Below, one piece after another: positions 42,153 through 50,326 of a stretch of 64,000 nucleotides of DNA; the first letter of the stretch is position 1; each line of letters starts with the position of its first letter. A model generated the notes under the pieces. It searched no databases. It was not told the origin of the DNA and saw only the letters and a list, made by a program, of their open reading frames with translations. The stretch is from JADZFO01 sp964512635 (GTDB lineage: Bacteria; 4484-113; JAFGCY01). The stretch lies in contig CAZEJB010000006.1 in assembly GCA_964512635.1 (NCBI GenBank), positions 1 to 64,000 of the forward strand, written 5' to 3'. The translations under genes and the position numbers were made by a program.

Positions 42153-42563
42153 TCAAAAGCCCCACAAGCTGGGTGTGGCGAACTCCAGGCTGTTCCCGGC
42201 GGGATCACGAAAGTAGATGCTGCGGCCACCGCTGGGCCAGACATGCTCGTGCTCAATCGGGATAGATTCGCCCAGCAGCCATTGGCGGCGCTGGTCATAG
42301 TCCTCGTCCTCGATGCGAAAGCAAAGGTGACCAGGATAGGGACCACCGTGAGTTGCCACCGGCAGCCCGGCCGCAAGGTTCTCTTCCGCCGTGGTGTAGC
42401 GGTAGTCAAAAAGCAGCAGGAGCTGCGAGCCGAGCTTATAAAACGCGTGGCGCCGGGCCCCACGCAGAAATGGCTCGGCGCCAAGCAGCCGGTTGTAGAA
42501 ACGCTCGGCGGCGTCGATGTCATCGACATACAGCACTGTTTCGAGGATCGTCAGCGGGCGCAT
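42153..42563 (-). CDS. VOC-family (glyoxalase/dioxygenase-like) protein
   Basis: 136 aa, two beta-alpha-beta-beta-beta modules: ILETVLYVDDIDAAERFYNRLLG, then HLCFRIEDEDYDQRRQWL and the closing GRSIYFRDPAGNSLEFATPS, whose Glu/His pattern is that of metal-binding VOC proteins. The reaction cannot be predicted. A TACTCT box (42570-42575) is 6 nt before the ATG, so it is leaderless. It converges with msrA 15 bp away. Confidence 0.85.
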   Translation of the reverse strand: MRPLTILETVLYVDDIDAAERFYNRLLGAEPFLRGARRHAFYKLGSQLLLLFDYRYTTAEENLAAGLPVATHGGPYPGHLCFRIEDEDYDQRRQWLLGESIPIEHEHVWPSGGRSIYFRDPAGNSLEFATPSLWGF

Positions 42564-42569
42564 GGGAAA

Positions 42570-42575
42570 AGAGTA
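42570..42575 (-). promoter_or_regulatory. Leaderless -10 box of the VOC gene
   Basis: TACTCT on the minus strand, 6 nt before the ATG at 42563. Confidence 0.5.
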
Positions 42576-42613
42576 GCGCGGGTCAGGGGGTTACGCCGCG
42601 CGCCTGTTTCTGG

Positions 42614-42858
42614 TAGATTATTGCAGCGATGAAAAGTTCGCCATCAGGTCGTTTGCAGCGTTCCTGCCACCTGACCCCACTGCTCAGATGGGGTTGGCAG
42701 GACGATTCGCGCGACCCGCTTAACCCAAACCTCCCCGGCCTGGTCCCGCAAAAGATCCCCGGCGGCTAAGTTCCTTTCTACCAGTTGGCCGCAGGCTGCG
42801 GCGTTAACACGCAAAGCCCGCCCGTGTGGGCGCGGCGACAGAGCCAAAGGAGGCAGAA
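42614..42858 (+). promoter_or_regulatory. Structured leader with possible 46-codon leader ORF
   Basis: TAGATT (42614-42619) lies 9 nt before an ATG opening a 46-codon frame (42629-42769). Inside it, TCCTGCCA/TGGCAGGA and ACCCCA/TGGGGT form a 14-bp stem with a 4-base bulge (42662-42702). Two smaller GC-rich stems follow at about 42790-42835, just before the AAAGGAGG Shine-Dalgarno of the aminotransferase. A regulatory leader is possible; no known riboswitch class was recognised. Confidence 0.4.
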
Positions 42859-44205
42859 ATGAGCAATGAGCACCAGAAGAAGCAGTTTAACAAGGGCGTG
42901 CCAAGCGCGGACTTTGAGTACCTCTTCGATGCTGATCCGGATGACGCGACCAGCGAGCGGATCCTGGCCGAGACCTTCAGCAACTACCACGACCACCTCA
43001 ACCCCGGCTTCATCGCCTTCAAGCGCAGCGCGAAGCTGGACAGCCATGGCGTGGAGTGGCGCGGTGAAGGCTGTTATATGTACGACATCCATGGCCACCG
43101 CTTCCTGGACTGTCTGGGAGGCTATGGCGTCTTCACCCTGGGACACCGCCATCCGCATGTGATCAAGCGCGTGCAGCAGACCATGGAGCGTATCGGGATG
43201 TACAGCCAGGAGCTGCTGAACCCTCTGCAGGCCGTGCTGGCCCGTGAGATCAGCCTGCGGGCGCCCGGCGACCTGCAGTATGTCTATTACCACTGCGGAG
43301 GCGGCGAGAGCAACGATGCGGCGCTGAAGCTGGCCCGTCTTTCCACCGGCCGCTTCAAGCACGTGAGCTTCAGCAACGCCTTCCACGGTAAGACCATGGG
43401 CGCGCTGACCGCTACCAACCGCCCGCGGATCCAGCGTCCCTTTGAGCCGCTGATCCCCGGTTTCAGCGTGGCCCGCTATAACGAGATCGAAGATGTTGAG
43501 CGGCTGGTCCAGGACGACACCGCCAGCGTGATCGTTGAAGCGGTTCAGGGCGAGGGCGGCATCATCCCGGGCCACAAGGAGTTCCTGCAGGCGATCCGCC
43601 GGCGCTGCGACGAGACCGGCGCGCTGATGCATGTTGACGAGGTACAGAGTGGCTGGGGCCGCAGTGGCCGCCTGTTCTGCATCGAGCACTTCGACGTCAA
43701 TCCGGATATCGTGACGCTGGGCAAGGCGCTGGGCGGCGGCATGTTCCCGCACAGCGCGCTGATCGCCAACAAGAAGGCCTTTGGCCGCATGGCCGAGAAT
43801 CCCTGGTGGCTGACCAATACCTTCGCCGGCAGCCAGCTGGGCTGCGCCGCGGCGCTGGCCACGCTGGAGGTTTATGAGCAGGAGAACCTGGTGGCGCAGT
43901 GCCGCGACAAGGGCGCCTGGCTTAAGGACAAGCTGAGCGAGATGGTGCAGCGCTATCCGGGGCACGTTAAGGAAGTCCGCGGTCTGGGCCTGTGGATCGG
44001 CTTCGAGCTCCACACTCCCGAACTTGGCACCCGGATGGCCGACGAACTCTTCAAGCGCGACATCTTGGTAGCACAGACCATCAACAACCCGACGACCCTG
44101 CGCTTCCAGCCGCCCTTCATCATCGACCAGGAGCAGATGGACACGATCATCGGCGCCGTCGAGAGCAGCATTGGCGTGCTGGAAAAGAACCCGGTGGGGA
44201 TGTAA
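42859..44205 (+). CDS. Class III PLP aminotransferase, putrescine-type
   Basis: 448 aa. Fold type I class III transaminase: GHRFLDCLGGYGVFTLGHRH, HCGGGESNDAALKLARL (PLP phosphate), FSNAFHGKTMGALTATNRP, VEAVQGEGGIIPG, LMHVDEVQSGWGRSGRLF (Asp to the pyridine N) and TLGKALGGGMFP (Schiff-base Lys). The N-terminal extension of about 60 residues (NYHDHLNPGFIAFKRSAKLD) and overall pattern are closest to putrescine or related omega-amino acid aminotransferases (YgjG). Substrate unproven. It starts after a strong AAAGGAGG and ends in a terminator at 44257-44282. Confidence 0.88.
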   Translation: MSNEHQKKQFNKGVPSADFEYLFDADPDDATSERILAETFSNYHDHLNPGFIAFKRSAKLDSHGVEWRGEGCYMYDIHGHRFLDCLGGYGVFTLGHRHPHVIKRVQQTMERIGMYSQELLNPLQAVLAREISLRAPGDLQYVYYHCGGGESNDAALKLARLSTGRFKHVSFSNAFHGKTMGALTATNRPRIQRPFEPLIPGFSVARYNEIEDVERLVQDDTASVIVEAVQGEGGIIPGHKEFLQAIRRRCDETGALMHVDEVQSGWGRSGRLFCIEHFDVNPDIVTLGKALGGGMFPHSALIANKKAFGRMAENPWWLTNTFAGSQLGCAAALATLEVYEQENLVAQCRDKGAWLKDKLSEMVQRYPGHVKEVRGLGLWIGFELHTPELGTRMADELFKRDILVAQTINNPTTLRFQPPFIIDQEQMDTIIGAVESSIGVLEKNPVGM

Positions 44206-44256
44206 GCGAGACTCGAGGCAGCAGGTAGAAGGCTTAAGCGGAATGTCTGAACAACC

Positions 44257-44282
44257 AAGGGGGCGCTGACTTGCGCCCCCTT
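44257..44282 (+). terminator. Terminator after the aminotransferase
   Basis: AAGGGGGCGC / GCGCCCCCTT, a 10-bp stem with a 6-base loop. Only a weak T-run follows. Confidence 0.7.
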
Positions 44283-44355
44283 GCGTTAAGCCACATTGCG
44301 TGCTGAGTTACACTTTGTTTAGGGTTCAACAGAATCACCGAGCAGGAGGAATTGA

Positions 44356-44913
44356 ATGACCTGGAGGTTAACCTGTTTCGCAGCTGCAGCATGGCTGGGA
44401 GTTGTTTCAATGCTAATCCTCAATTGTCCGGTCTGCGCTTTGGCCACCGACGAAGAGGTTGGCAGCGTCTCCAAAGGCGATGACCCCCGAGATGCTTCAG
44501 TTCTGACTGCCGAAGAGACGGCAAATCTTCGCGCAACGGAAGAATTTTTCGAAATGCTCTTTTGTAGAGAAGTCGATAGTGCGACTACCCTTCTGGCTGA
44601 AGATCTATTCTGGTGCGTGCCTTCCTCTCAAGAGAGTTTACCTGCGCATGGGATTTGGCACGGCAAGCAGGGTTTCTTAGAATGGACTCGAGATTTTGAC
44701 GAGCACTGGATTGCGGAAAAGGGACTTGTAAGCGGAATATGGCCCTCCGAAAACACAGTGATCGCATACTTCGTTGTTGATTGCACAGCCAGGAGTACTG
44801 GAAAGGACTTTCACGATTCCGGACTTGCTATGTTGAGCTATGAAGACGGTAAGCTTGTGAGCCTGCTTGGTTACCACGACTCCGCATCGTCAAGCTGGTC
44901 CTTGCAACCCTAA
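44356..44913 (+). CDS. Exported SnoaL/NTF2-like protein, copy 1
   Basis: 185 aa with a signal peptide (AAAAWLGVVSMLILNCPVCA). The SnoaL-like alpha+beta barrel begins TANLRATEEFFEMLFCREVD, followed by LLAEDLFWCVP, HGIWHGKQGFLEW and a beta-rich end, DGKLVSLLGYHDSASSSWSLQP. The same ending (LWSLQP) and GIW(H/K)G motif occur in the gene at 46403-46936, so the two are paralogues. Base composition is visibly less GC-rich than the neighbours, which may signal transfer. AGGAGGA precedes the ATG. Ligand unknown. Confidence 0.75.
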   Translation: MTWRLTCFAAAAWLGVVSMLILNCPVCALATDEEVGSVSKGDDPRDASVLTAEETANLRATEEFFEMLFCREVDSATTLLAEDLFWCVPSSQESLPAHGIWHGKQGFLEWTRDFDEHWIAEKGLVSGIWPSENTVIAYFVVDCTARSTGKDFHDSGLAMLSYEDGKLVSLLGYHDSASSSWSLQP

Positions 44914-45247
44914 ACTCCATTGTTTCGACTGTCTAAGGGCACGCTTCTTGGAACTCTAAACAAGCTGGATTCAGCACATCCATTGCGTTGACTATGTGCA
45001 TTTGAAGCGATCTTGTTTAAGCTGGATGTAGGTCGAGACTGCGCCAGTGGCGGCTAGGAATCTGCCTGACACTTGAATCGAAACAACAGAGGCGCTGCAC
45101 CTGCCTCTTTCTTTTGGTATGGCCGCGAGTATCCTCGATAGACTGTTCGGCAGTGCATGGAGCCTTTCTGGTCAGTGACCGGATCGCCAGCATGTGCAGG
45201 TTTGGGATCGCTGATAGGCCTTGCTTTCACACAAGTCCACCGGCGGC
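44914..45247 (+). other. 334-base gap with a terminator
   Basis: AGAGGC/GCCTCT followed by TTTCTTTT (45088-45115) is a plausible rho-independent terminator for the SnoaL-like gene, or for a small RNA starting near a TTGACT at 44988. AAGCTGGAT occurs twice (about 44960 and 45020). No gene is visible. Confidence 0.5.
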
Positions 45248-45706
45248 TCAGAGCTTCTTTTCATGAGTTGCCGGCGGTGGGCGGAGGCTGATCGCGGTCA
45301 CGTCGCCGATCGACTGCATGACTGCCTGGAATCCGCTCAACTGTGCTTCACTTAGTCCAGCCAGTACGGCTGCCTCAAGCTTCAGATGCAGCCTGCGCAG
45401 CTTCTCCGCCATCCGCCGGCCCGGCGGCCGCAGCTGCACCAGCCAGGAGCGGCGGTCGCGCGGGTTTGCGCTGCGCGCCAACAACCCGCGGGCCTCAAGG
45501 CGGTCGAGCATGGAGGTCAAGGTGGAGGGTTGGAGCCCCAGCACCCGGCTTAGTTCACCAGCTGTCCGCGGACCCGCGCCCTGCACGTAGCCAAGCAAGT
45601 GGGCCTCAATGCTGCTGATACTGAACTGGCGGCAGTTCTCCCCCATACGCAGCTCCACCTGGCGGCAAGCCTTGTGAAGCTGCGAGAAGATCCTGAAGCT
45701 GCTCAT
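45248..45706 (-). CDS. MarR-family transcriptional regulator
   Basis: 152 aa. The winged helix EAHLLGYVQGAGPRTAGELS, LGLQPSTLTSMLDRLEARGL and wing LARSANPRDRRSWLVQLRPP give a clear MarR assignment. The ATG at 45706 lies 4 nt after the stop of the DinB gene, so the two form an operon and the regulator probably controls it. Ligand unknown. Confidence 0.87.
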   Translation of the reverse strand: MSSFRIFSQLHKACRQVELRMGENCRQFSISSIEAHLLGYVQGAGPRTAGELSRVLGLQPSTLTSMLDRLEARGLLARSANPRDRRSWLVQLRPPGRRMAEKLRRLHLKLEAAVLAGLSEAQLSGFQAVMQSIGDVTAISLRPPPATHEKKL

Positions 45707-45710
45707 TCGC

Positions 45711-46226
45711 CTAGATCTGCAGCCCGGATGGCATACCAAGTGCGCGGCGCGCCAGTCCGAGCTGACCTACATGGTAGGCCTCATGAAACAGAAGTGTTGT
45801 CATCAGCGTAGCCAAGGTGGGCTGCTCAACGGGCATAGGGAACATCGCTGGGTCTATCTGTTGCTCAAAGTCAGCGTCCTCCATCAAAGAGAGTCTCGCC
45901 ATGACTTTGGCGTGTGATTCATGCAGACCAGTTAGAAGCCGCTCGAGCGGCTGACCCGGATTGCTCTGGCTGGGCGGGGCGCTGCCCTGCAGGTAGGGCT
46001 GAGCTTCTTCAGCTTGCAGGAAGGCAGTGTGCTCACCCAGCGCACCAAGAACTGCCGAACGGGAGCTGAGCAGATGACCGGCGATCCAGTTCATGCAGTT
46101 GCCGGCATTGCCTGCCACAGCAAGGCTATCGGCCTGGCTGACATCTTTCAGGTTGGCCATCAGCACCATCTGGGCGACCCCAAAGCCATGTTTGTACTGC
46201 TCGCTGAGCATTCCTCGAACCTCCAT
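45711..46226 (-). CDS. DinB-like four-helix-bundle protein
   Basis: 171 aa. DinB/YfiT-type metal-binding bundle: MNWIAGHLLSSRSAVLG (first His) and LLFHEAYHVGQLGLARRALG (His-x3-His pair) give the three-His site. Members often act as thiol-dependent transferases (bacillithiol or mycothiol) or are uncharacterised. Two ATGs are possible: 46226, a few nt after the predicted transcription start, or 46211 with a GGAGG. It leads the DinB-MarR operon. Confidence 0.83.
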   Translation of the reverse strand: MEVRGMLSEQYKHGFGVAQMVLMANLKDVSQADSLAVAGNAGNCMNWIAGHLLSSRSAVLGALGEHTAFLQAEEAQPYLQGSAPPSQSNPGQPLERLLTGLHESHAKVMARLSLMEDADFEQQIDPAMFPMPVEQPTLATLMTTLLFHEAYHVGQLGLARRALGMPSGLQI

Positions 46227-46239
46227 TTACTACGCTTTC

Positions 46240-46248
46240 GTATTATAC
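46240..46248 (-). promoter_or_regulatory. -10 box with overlapping palindrome, DinB-MarR operon
   Basis: TATAAT on the minus strand (46242-46247) lies within the palindrome GTATTATAC, 13 nt before the first start codon. A MarR dimer could bind here; this is an inference. Confidence 0.4.
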
Positions 46249-46402
46249 TAGATCGTACTTTGATCTGATCTGTGACTTGCTGTCCTCCTCTGCTGGATGA
46301 GGAACCTCGCGGCAGCCCCCCTGGTCTAAGCGACTGTTGAAGCAGCAGGCATTCGCTGCCAAGGGAGTCTTCTTTGTGGCGTGCTCGTCTAAGGAGAAGC
46401 TG

Positions 46403-46936
46403 ATGTTCAGATTCGCACTTGTTCTGGGACTGCTGGCTCTGGGGGCTCTGCTGGTCATGAACCTGAGTGTCATGACCGCCAACGCTCAGTACTCAAACAC
46501 TTCAGATGCAGATATCAACCCCGATCACAGTCTTGAGGAACAGCAGAATGTTGAGGCGGCAAAGAACCTCATTCAAACCTTTGCTTCAGGCGACCGGGAC
46601 TACCTGCTTGGTGCGATCTCACGGGATGTCATCTGGGAGGTCAAGGGCGCGCCCATGCAGCTGCCGACACATGGAATCTGGAAAGGCAGTAATGGTCTGA
46701 TCGCCCTGCTGGATACAAGCGACGGGCTGTGGCGAACCGAGAGCTTCCAGGCAGACGGCATCTGGGCGGACGGGCGTGTAGTTGTTGTACGCGGCCGCGA
46801 AACAGATGCTGCAATATCAACGGGCAAGCACTTCGAACAGAACTGGGTCCTGATTCTGACTTTCTATGAAGGCAAGGTTACACATGGTGAAATCTATGGC
46901 GACAGCGGCGCCCAGCTCTGGTCGCTGCAGCCCTGA
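46403..46936 (+). CDS. Exported SnoaL/NTF2-like protein, copy 2
   Basis: 177 aa with a signal peptide (FALVLGLLALGALLVMNLSV). SnoaL-like fold: QNVEAAKNLIQTFASGDRDY, LLGAISRDVIWEVKG, THGIWKGSNGLIALLD and the ending SGAQLWSLQP, paralogous to the gene at 44356. A ketosteroid-isomerase/SnoaL-type pocket in the periplasm is expected, with no clear catalytic residue. AAGGAGA precedes the ATG at 46403. It is divergent from the DinB-MarR operon. Confidence 0.75.
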   Translation: MFRFALVLGLLALGALLVMNLSVMTANAQYSNTSDADINPDHSLEEQQNVEAAKNLIQTFASGDRDYLLGAISRDVIWEVKGAPMQLPTHGIWKGSNGLIALLDTSDGLWRTESFQADGIWADGRVVVVRGRETDAAISTGKHFEQNWVLILTFYEGKVTHGEIYGDSGAQLWSLQP

Positions 46937-46980
46937 GCTGCTAGCAGCGCCAAACCCCAGCGCAGACAGGAGCGATGCGT

Positions 46981-46986
46981 TACACT
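46981..46986 (+). promoter_or_regulatory. Leaderless -10 box of the 115-aa protein gene
   Basis: TACACT, 7 nt before the ATG at 46994. Confidence 0.5.
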
Positions 46987-46993
46987 CTGCGCG

Positions 46994-47341
46994 ATGCTGA
47001 AAAAGATCACGGATGATGCGGGCGCCTGGGCGCTGTGGAAAGGGCTGGACTGGGCCTTTGAGCGCTACTTCGCGCATTACTTCAGCACGCGGCAGGAGCT
47101 CCATCCGGAACTGGCTCGCAGCACAGCAGGGCTTTCGGAAGAGCATATGGACGCGCTGCTGCAGCTTGGTCGCGAGGGCAGCCCGCTGCGCCAGCACGTT
47201 GAAGAAATCCTGGCCCAGGAGTACCCTGACTTCGAAACTGCTGCCGACGATCTCAGCCGCCGCCTTGAAAGCCTGACCCGACCCGAAGCAGAGGTGTTGG
47301 TGGCACTGATGCTGCTGGGCAAGGGCGCGCAGCCAGCTTAG
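46994..47341 (+). CDS. Hypothetical small soluble protein
   Basis: 115 aa, helical, with a tryptophan-rich start (GAWALWKGLDWAFERYFAHY) and a heptad-like Leu/Glu region (EEHMDALLQLGREGSPLRQH). There is no signal peptide. I do not recognise it. Leaderless start after TACACT. It follows the SnoaL-like gene by 57 bp but has its own promoter. Confidence 0.55.
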   Translation: MLKKITDDAGAWALWKGLDWAFERYFAHYFSTRQELHPELARSTAGLSEEHMDALLQLGREGSPLRQHVEEILAQEYPDFETAADDLSRRLESLTRPEAEVLVALMLLGKGAQPA

Positions 47342-47460
47342 GCTTTGAGACTTGACCAGGAACAGCTGGTCTACTGCAAAGCACTATCCGGCCGGCGCCA
47401 CCCCTGTTAATCCGTGTGACTTCAAGAGCCAGGACCGCTGCGCAGGATGCAAGCGTGCGC

Positions 47461-47679
47461 TTAGGCCGCAGCGCCACTGAAGCGCAGAATGAGCTGGACG
47501 ACCGCGCAGGCACCAACCAGGGCATAGACCACGCGGCTGATCAGGCTGTACTCATAGCGCGACTTATCGGCGGGCGGAAAGATAGTCCGTACGAGGTCGA
47601 AGTTCAGCCAGCCCACGAGTCCCCAGTTGACTGCACCGATGATAACAAGGACGAAGGTGATCAGGTCCAAGGCCTGCAT
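47461..47679 (-). CDS. DUF378-family membrane protein
   Basis: 72 aa with two membrane spans. The first carries the family signature IGAVNWGLVGWLNFDLV, and the second is RVVYALVGACAVVQLIL. DUF378 proteins (YuzA type) are small inner-membrane proteins of unknown role. The start MQALD at 47679 has GGAG 6 nt upstream; four extra upstream codons are possible. Confidence 0.85.
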   Translation of the reverse strand: MQALDLITFVLVIIGAVNWGLVGWLNFDLVRTIFPPADKSRYEYSLISRVVYALVGACAVVQLILRFSGAAA

Positions 47680-47861
47680 TTTGATCTCCAAGCTTTGTTA
47701 GTCGGACGAAGCATCGTCCGCTGAACAGAGCTACCGGCTCTTTGCGCCGGGCTGTCTGGACCTGCAGCAAGCTTGGCACAATCTTGTTACTTTCTGCAAA
47801 GCCGCTCGGCTGCAAGGGCTAGACTGGCCCTGCGCCGAGTTTGCAAGGCGCAGGATGCTGG

Positions 47862-49517
47862 ATGTCCTCCTTTTCAAAACAGCCGGTCATCGTCTGGTTG
47901 CGCATTGGCGACCTCCGCCTTGCCGACAATCCCGCCCTGCATGCCCTGGCCGGCTGGTCGGCGAGCGGGCGCCCTTGCATCCCAGTTTATGTCCATGAAG
48001 AGCGGCAAGCCGCATCGGAGCATGCACCGGGAGCAGCCAGCCGCTGGTGGCTGCACGAGAACCTGCAGGCTCTCGATGCCCAGCTCCAGTCTCTTGGAGC
48101 AAGGCTGATCCTGCGCCGAACTGCGGGCCGCAGTTCAGATGAACTTCTGGCCCTGGCAGAAGAGTGCGGTGCCAGTGCGATCTTCTGGAATGGCGGGTCA
48201 GCTTCGATCCAGAGCAGCGATGAGCGCTGGTTGTGCAAGGCTCTGGAGATGCGCGGCATAGGCAGGAACTGCCATGCCGACAACCGGCTGTTCAGTCCAA
48301 CTGAGATCTTCACAGCCAGCGGCAAGCCCTTTCAGGTGTTCACGCCTTTCTATAAGGCCTGTCTGCGCCTGCTTGAGGAACGGGCAGCAGGTGGAATCGA
48401 TCTGCTGGACGCCTTGCCGGCTCCGCTGTCGCTGCCGCTGGCCGCTCCCTTAGATGACTCCGGCAGCCGACCCCGCACGCTGGCACTGAAAGATCTAAAC
48501 CTGCTGCCGAGCAGGGACTGGTACGGCGGCATGGCCGAGCACTGGCAGCCTGGCGAGCATGGAGCTGAACTGGCCGTACAGCGCTTTCTGGCCTCCCGCG
48601 GGCCGGCTTTGTATCCCGAGCAGCGCGACTTTCCGGCGACCGAAGGTACGTCCAAGCTGAGTCCGTATCTGCACTTCGGCAATCTGACCGCCCGGCAGCT
48701 TTGGCGCAGTTGCCGCCTGTGGCAGCAGGCCAGCGGGATTGCGCTCAGTGGTCTGGCGGCTTCCCCGGAAGGCTGGAAGGAGCGCGACGCACACCCTTCG
48801 GCAGCCAGCAAGGGTGTGGAGGCTTTCCTGCGTCAGCTGATCTGGCGGGAATTCGCTCATCATCTGCTGCATCACTTTCCGCATACAGTGGATCAGCCGC
48901 TGCGCGAGGACTTCGCGGCTTTCCCCTGGGCCCAGCCGGTTGGTGCTGGCGACAGCCCAGAACTGCTGGCCTGGAAGCGCGGCCAGACCGGCTACCCGAT
49001 CGTCGACGCTGCCATGCGCGAGTTGTGGCACACCGGCTGGATGCACAACCGCTGCCGCATGATTGTGGCGAGTTTCCTCTGCAAACATTTGCTGATCCCC
49101 TGGCAGGAAGGGGCGGCCTGGTTCTGGGATACCCTCGTCGATGCGGACCTCGCCAACAACACTTTGGGTTGGCAGTGGGTTGCCGGCTGCGGCGCCGATG
49201 CCGCACCTTACTTCCGCATATTCAACCCGGTGCTGCAGGGTGAGAAGTTCGACCCGCGCGGGGACTATGTGCGGCGCTGGTGCCCGGAGCTGGCCGCGCT
49301 GCCGGACAAGCTGATTCATGCGCCCTGGACGGCCAGCCCGCTCGAGCTGGCCAGCGCCGGGGTAACGCTGGTGGACAGCCTGCGGGATGCCGAGAAGTTG
49401 CCGGCCCACAAGGTCGGCCCCCTGCCCCAGCCCGGTAGCTACCCGCGGCCAATCGTCGATCACAGCTTCGCCCGGGATCGCGCACTGGCTGCCTATTCCG
49501 CGATCAAGAGGAATTAA
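47862..49517 (+). CDS. DNA photolyase / cryptochrome family
   Basis: 551 aa. An N-terminal Rossmann antenna domain (VIVWLRIGDLRLADNPALHA) is followed by the FAD-binding helical domain: TSKLSPYLHFGNLTARQLWR, FLRQLIWREFAHHLLHHFPH and the C-terminal core GQTGYPIVDAAMRELWHTGWMHNR...LIPWQEGAAWFWDTLVDADLANNTLGWQWVAGCG. The last block with Trp residues is typical of class I CPD photolyases that repair UV pyrimidine dimers with light. A cryptochrome or (6-4) role is less likely. The start ATG at 47862 is one of several close options. Confidence 0.93.
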   Translation: MSSFSKQPVIVWLRIGDLRLADNPALHALAGWSASGRPCIPVYVHEERQAASEHAPGAASRWWLHENLQALDAQLQSLGARLILRRTAGRSSDELLALAEECGASAIFWNGGSASIQSSDERWLCKALEMRGIGRNCHADNRLFSPTEIFTASGKPFQVFTPFYKACLRLLEERAAGGIDLLDALPAPLSLPLAAPLDDSGSRPRTLALKDLNLLPSRDWYGGMAEHWQPGEHGAELAVQRFLASRGPALYPEQRDFPATEGTSKLSPYLHFGNLTARQLWRSCRLWQQASGIALSGLAASPEGWKERDAHPSAASKGVEAFLRQLIWREFAHHLLHHFPHTVDQPLREDFAAFPWAQPVGAGDSPELLAWKRGQTGYPIVDAAMRELWHTGWMHNRCRMIVASFLCKHLLIPWQEGAAWFWDTLVDADLANNTLGWQWVAGCGADAAPYFRIFNPVLQGEKFDPRGDYVRRWCPELAALPDKLIHAPWTASPLELASAGVTLVDSLRDAEKLPAHKVGPLPQPGSYPRPIVDHSFARDRALAAYSAIKRN

Positions 49518-49557
49518 ACGGGGCCGCGGCGCGGCGGTATGCGATGATCAGCATGAT

Positions 49558-50247
49558 TTGGAAACGCTAATTCAGAAAGAGCACTATGCCCGGCCTTCCG
49601 GCGCGGTCTTTGAAATCCGCCAGTCCGGCTGGAAACAGGAGTTCATAAGCACCGACGCCGCCGGCAATGCCATGCTGCTGGTACGCCGCAACGGCAACGA
49701 TGCCAGCTCGGGCTATGACGCCTATGGCGACAAGCGCGGACGCGAATCGCTCTACCGGGTGCGGCCGAAGGATGCGGAGGCAGTTGACCCGCCGTTTCGG
49801 ATCTGCAAGGCGGCGGATCTCAGCAGCCTTGCCGCAGTGATCCAGTTCAAGAGCTCGCGGACACGCCGTGAGTATCGCCTGCAAAACAGCCTCAGCGGCG
49901 CGGTGCTGTTCTTTGCTTCGCAGGAACGCGGCGCGCGCGTGAACAGCATGGGCAATCTCTCCTGGGACGGAATGCTGCAGTTTGGTCCTGTCGACAGTCC
50001 GCCACTGGGCAGTCTGGTCTATAGCCTGAGCGCCTCCCATGCGCCCAAGACAGGCCTGAGCATAGGCACGCTGATAGCTCGACTAAGTCTCGCCCAGGCG
50101 TCCTCCGAGCGAACGCCTGAGCTGCTTTTGCTGCTGACCGCGGTGCATTTTGTGATCTTCCGTGAAACCGTTCTCGGAACCGCGGAGTATGACGAGCTGA
50201 CCCGCTGCGCCCGCAGCGCGCGCGAATCCAGCCCGAAGCTGCCCTGA
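49558..50247 (+). CDS. Hypothetical protein, possibly LURP-one/scramblase-like
   Basis: About 229 aa from a TTG at 49558, the only start codon between the photolyase stop and the conserved-looking part. The core (AVFEIRQSGWKQEFISTDAA, GNAMLLVRRNG, YDAYGDKRG, AAVIQFKSSRTRREYRLQNS) is a series of short beta hairpins reminiscent of the tubby-like beta-barrel shared by scramblase and LURP-one proteins. This resemblance is weak and unverified. A C-terminal hydrophobic helix follows (LLLLLTAVHFVIFRE). Start uncertain. Confidence 0.5.
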   Translation: METLIQKEHYARPSGAVFEIRQSGWKQEFISTDAAGNAMLLVRRNGNDASSGYDAYGDKRGRESLYRVRPKDAEAVDPPFRICKAADLSSLAAVIQFKSSRTRREYRLQNSLSGAVLFFASQERGARVNSMGNLSWDGMLQFGPVDSPPLGSLVYSLSASHAPKTGLSIGTLIARLSLAQASSERTPELLLLLTAVHFVIFRETVLGTAEYDELTRCARSARESSPKLP

Positions 50248-50315
50248 TGTTTCAAGAGGGCGAACAAACTCTTTGAGGATTCTTTGAATTGCGGCCGCCA
50301 GCCCAACATATGCGG

Positions 50316-50321
50316 TAGCAT
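50316..50321 (+). promoter_or_regulatory. Leaderless -10 box of the peroxiredoxin-like fusion
   Basis: TAGCAT, 5 nt before the GTG at 50327. Confidence 0.45.
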
Positions 50322-50326
50322 GGCTG

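Noticed and set aside
42778..44013. A 411-codon frame antisense to the aminotransferase
   Set aside because: Shadow of a conserved PLP enzyme in high-GC DNA.
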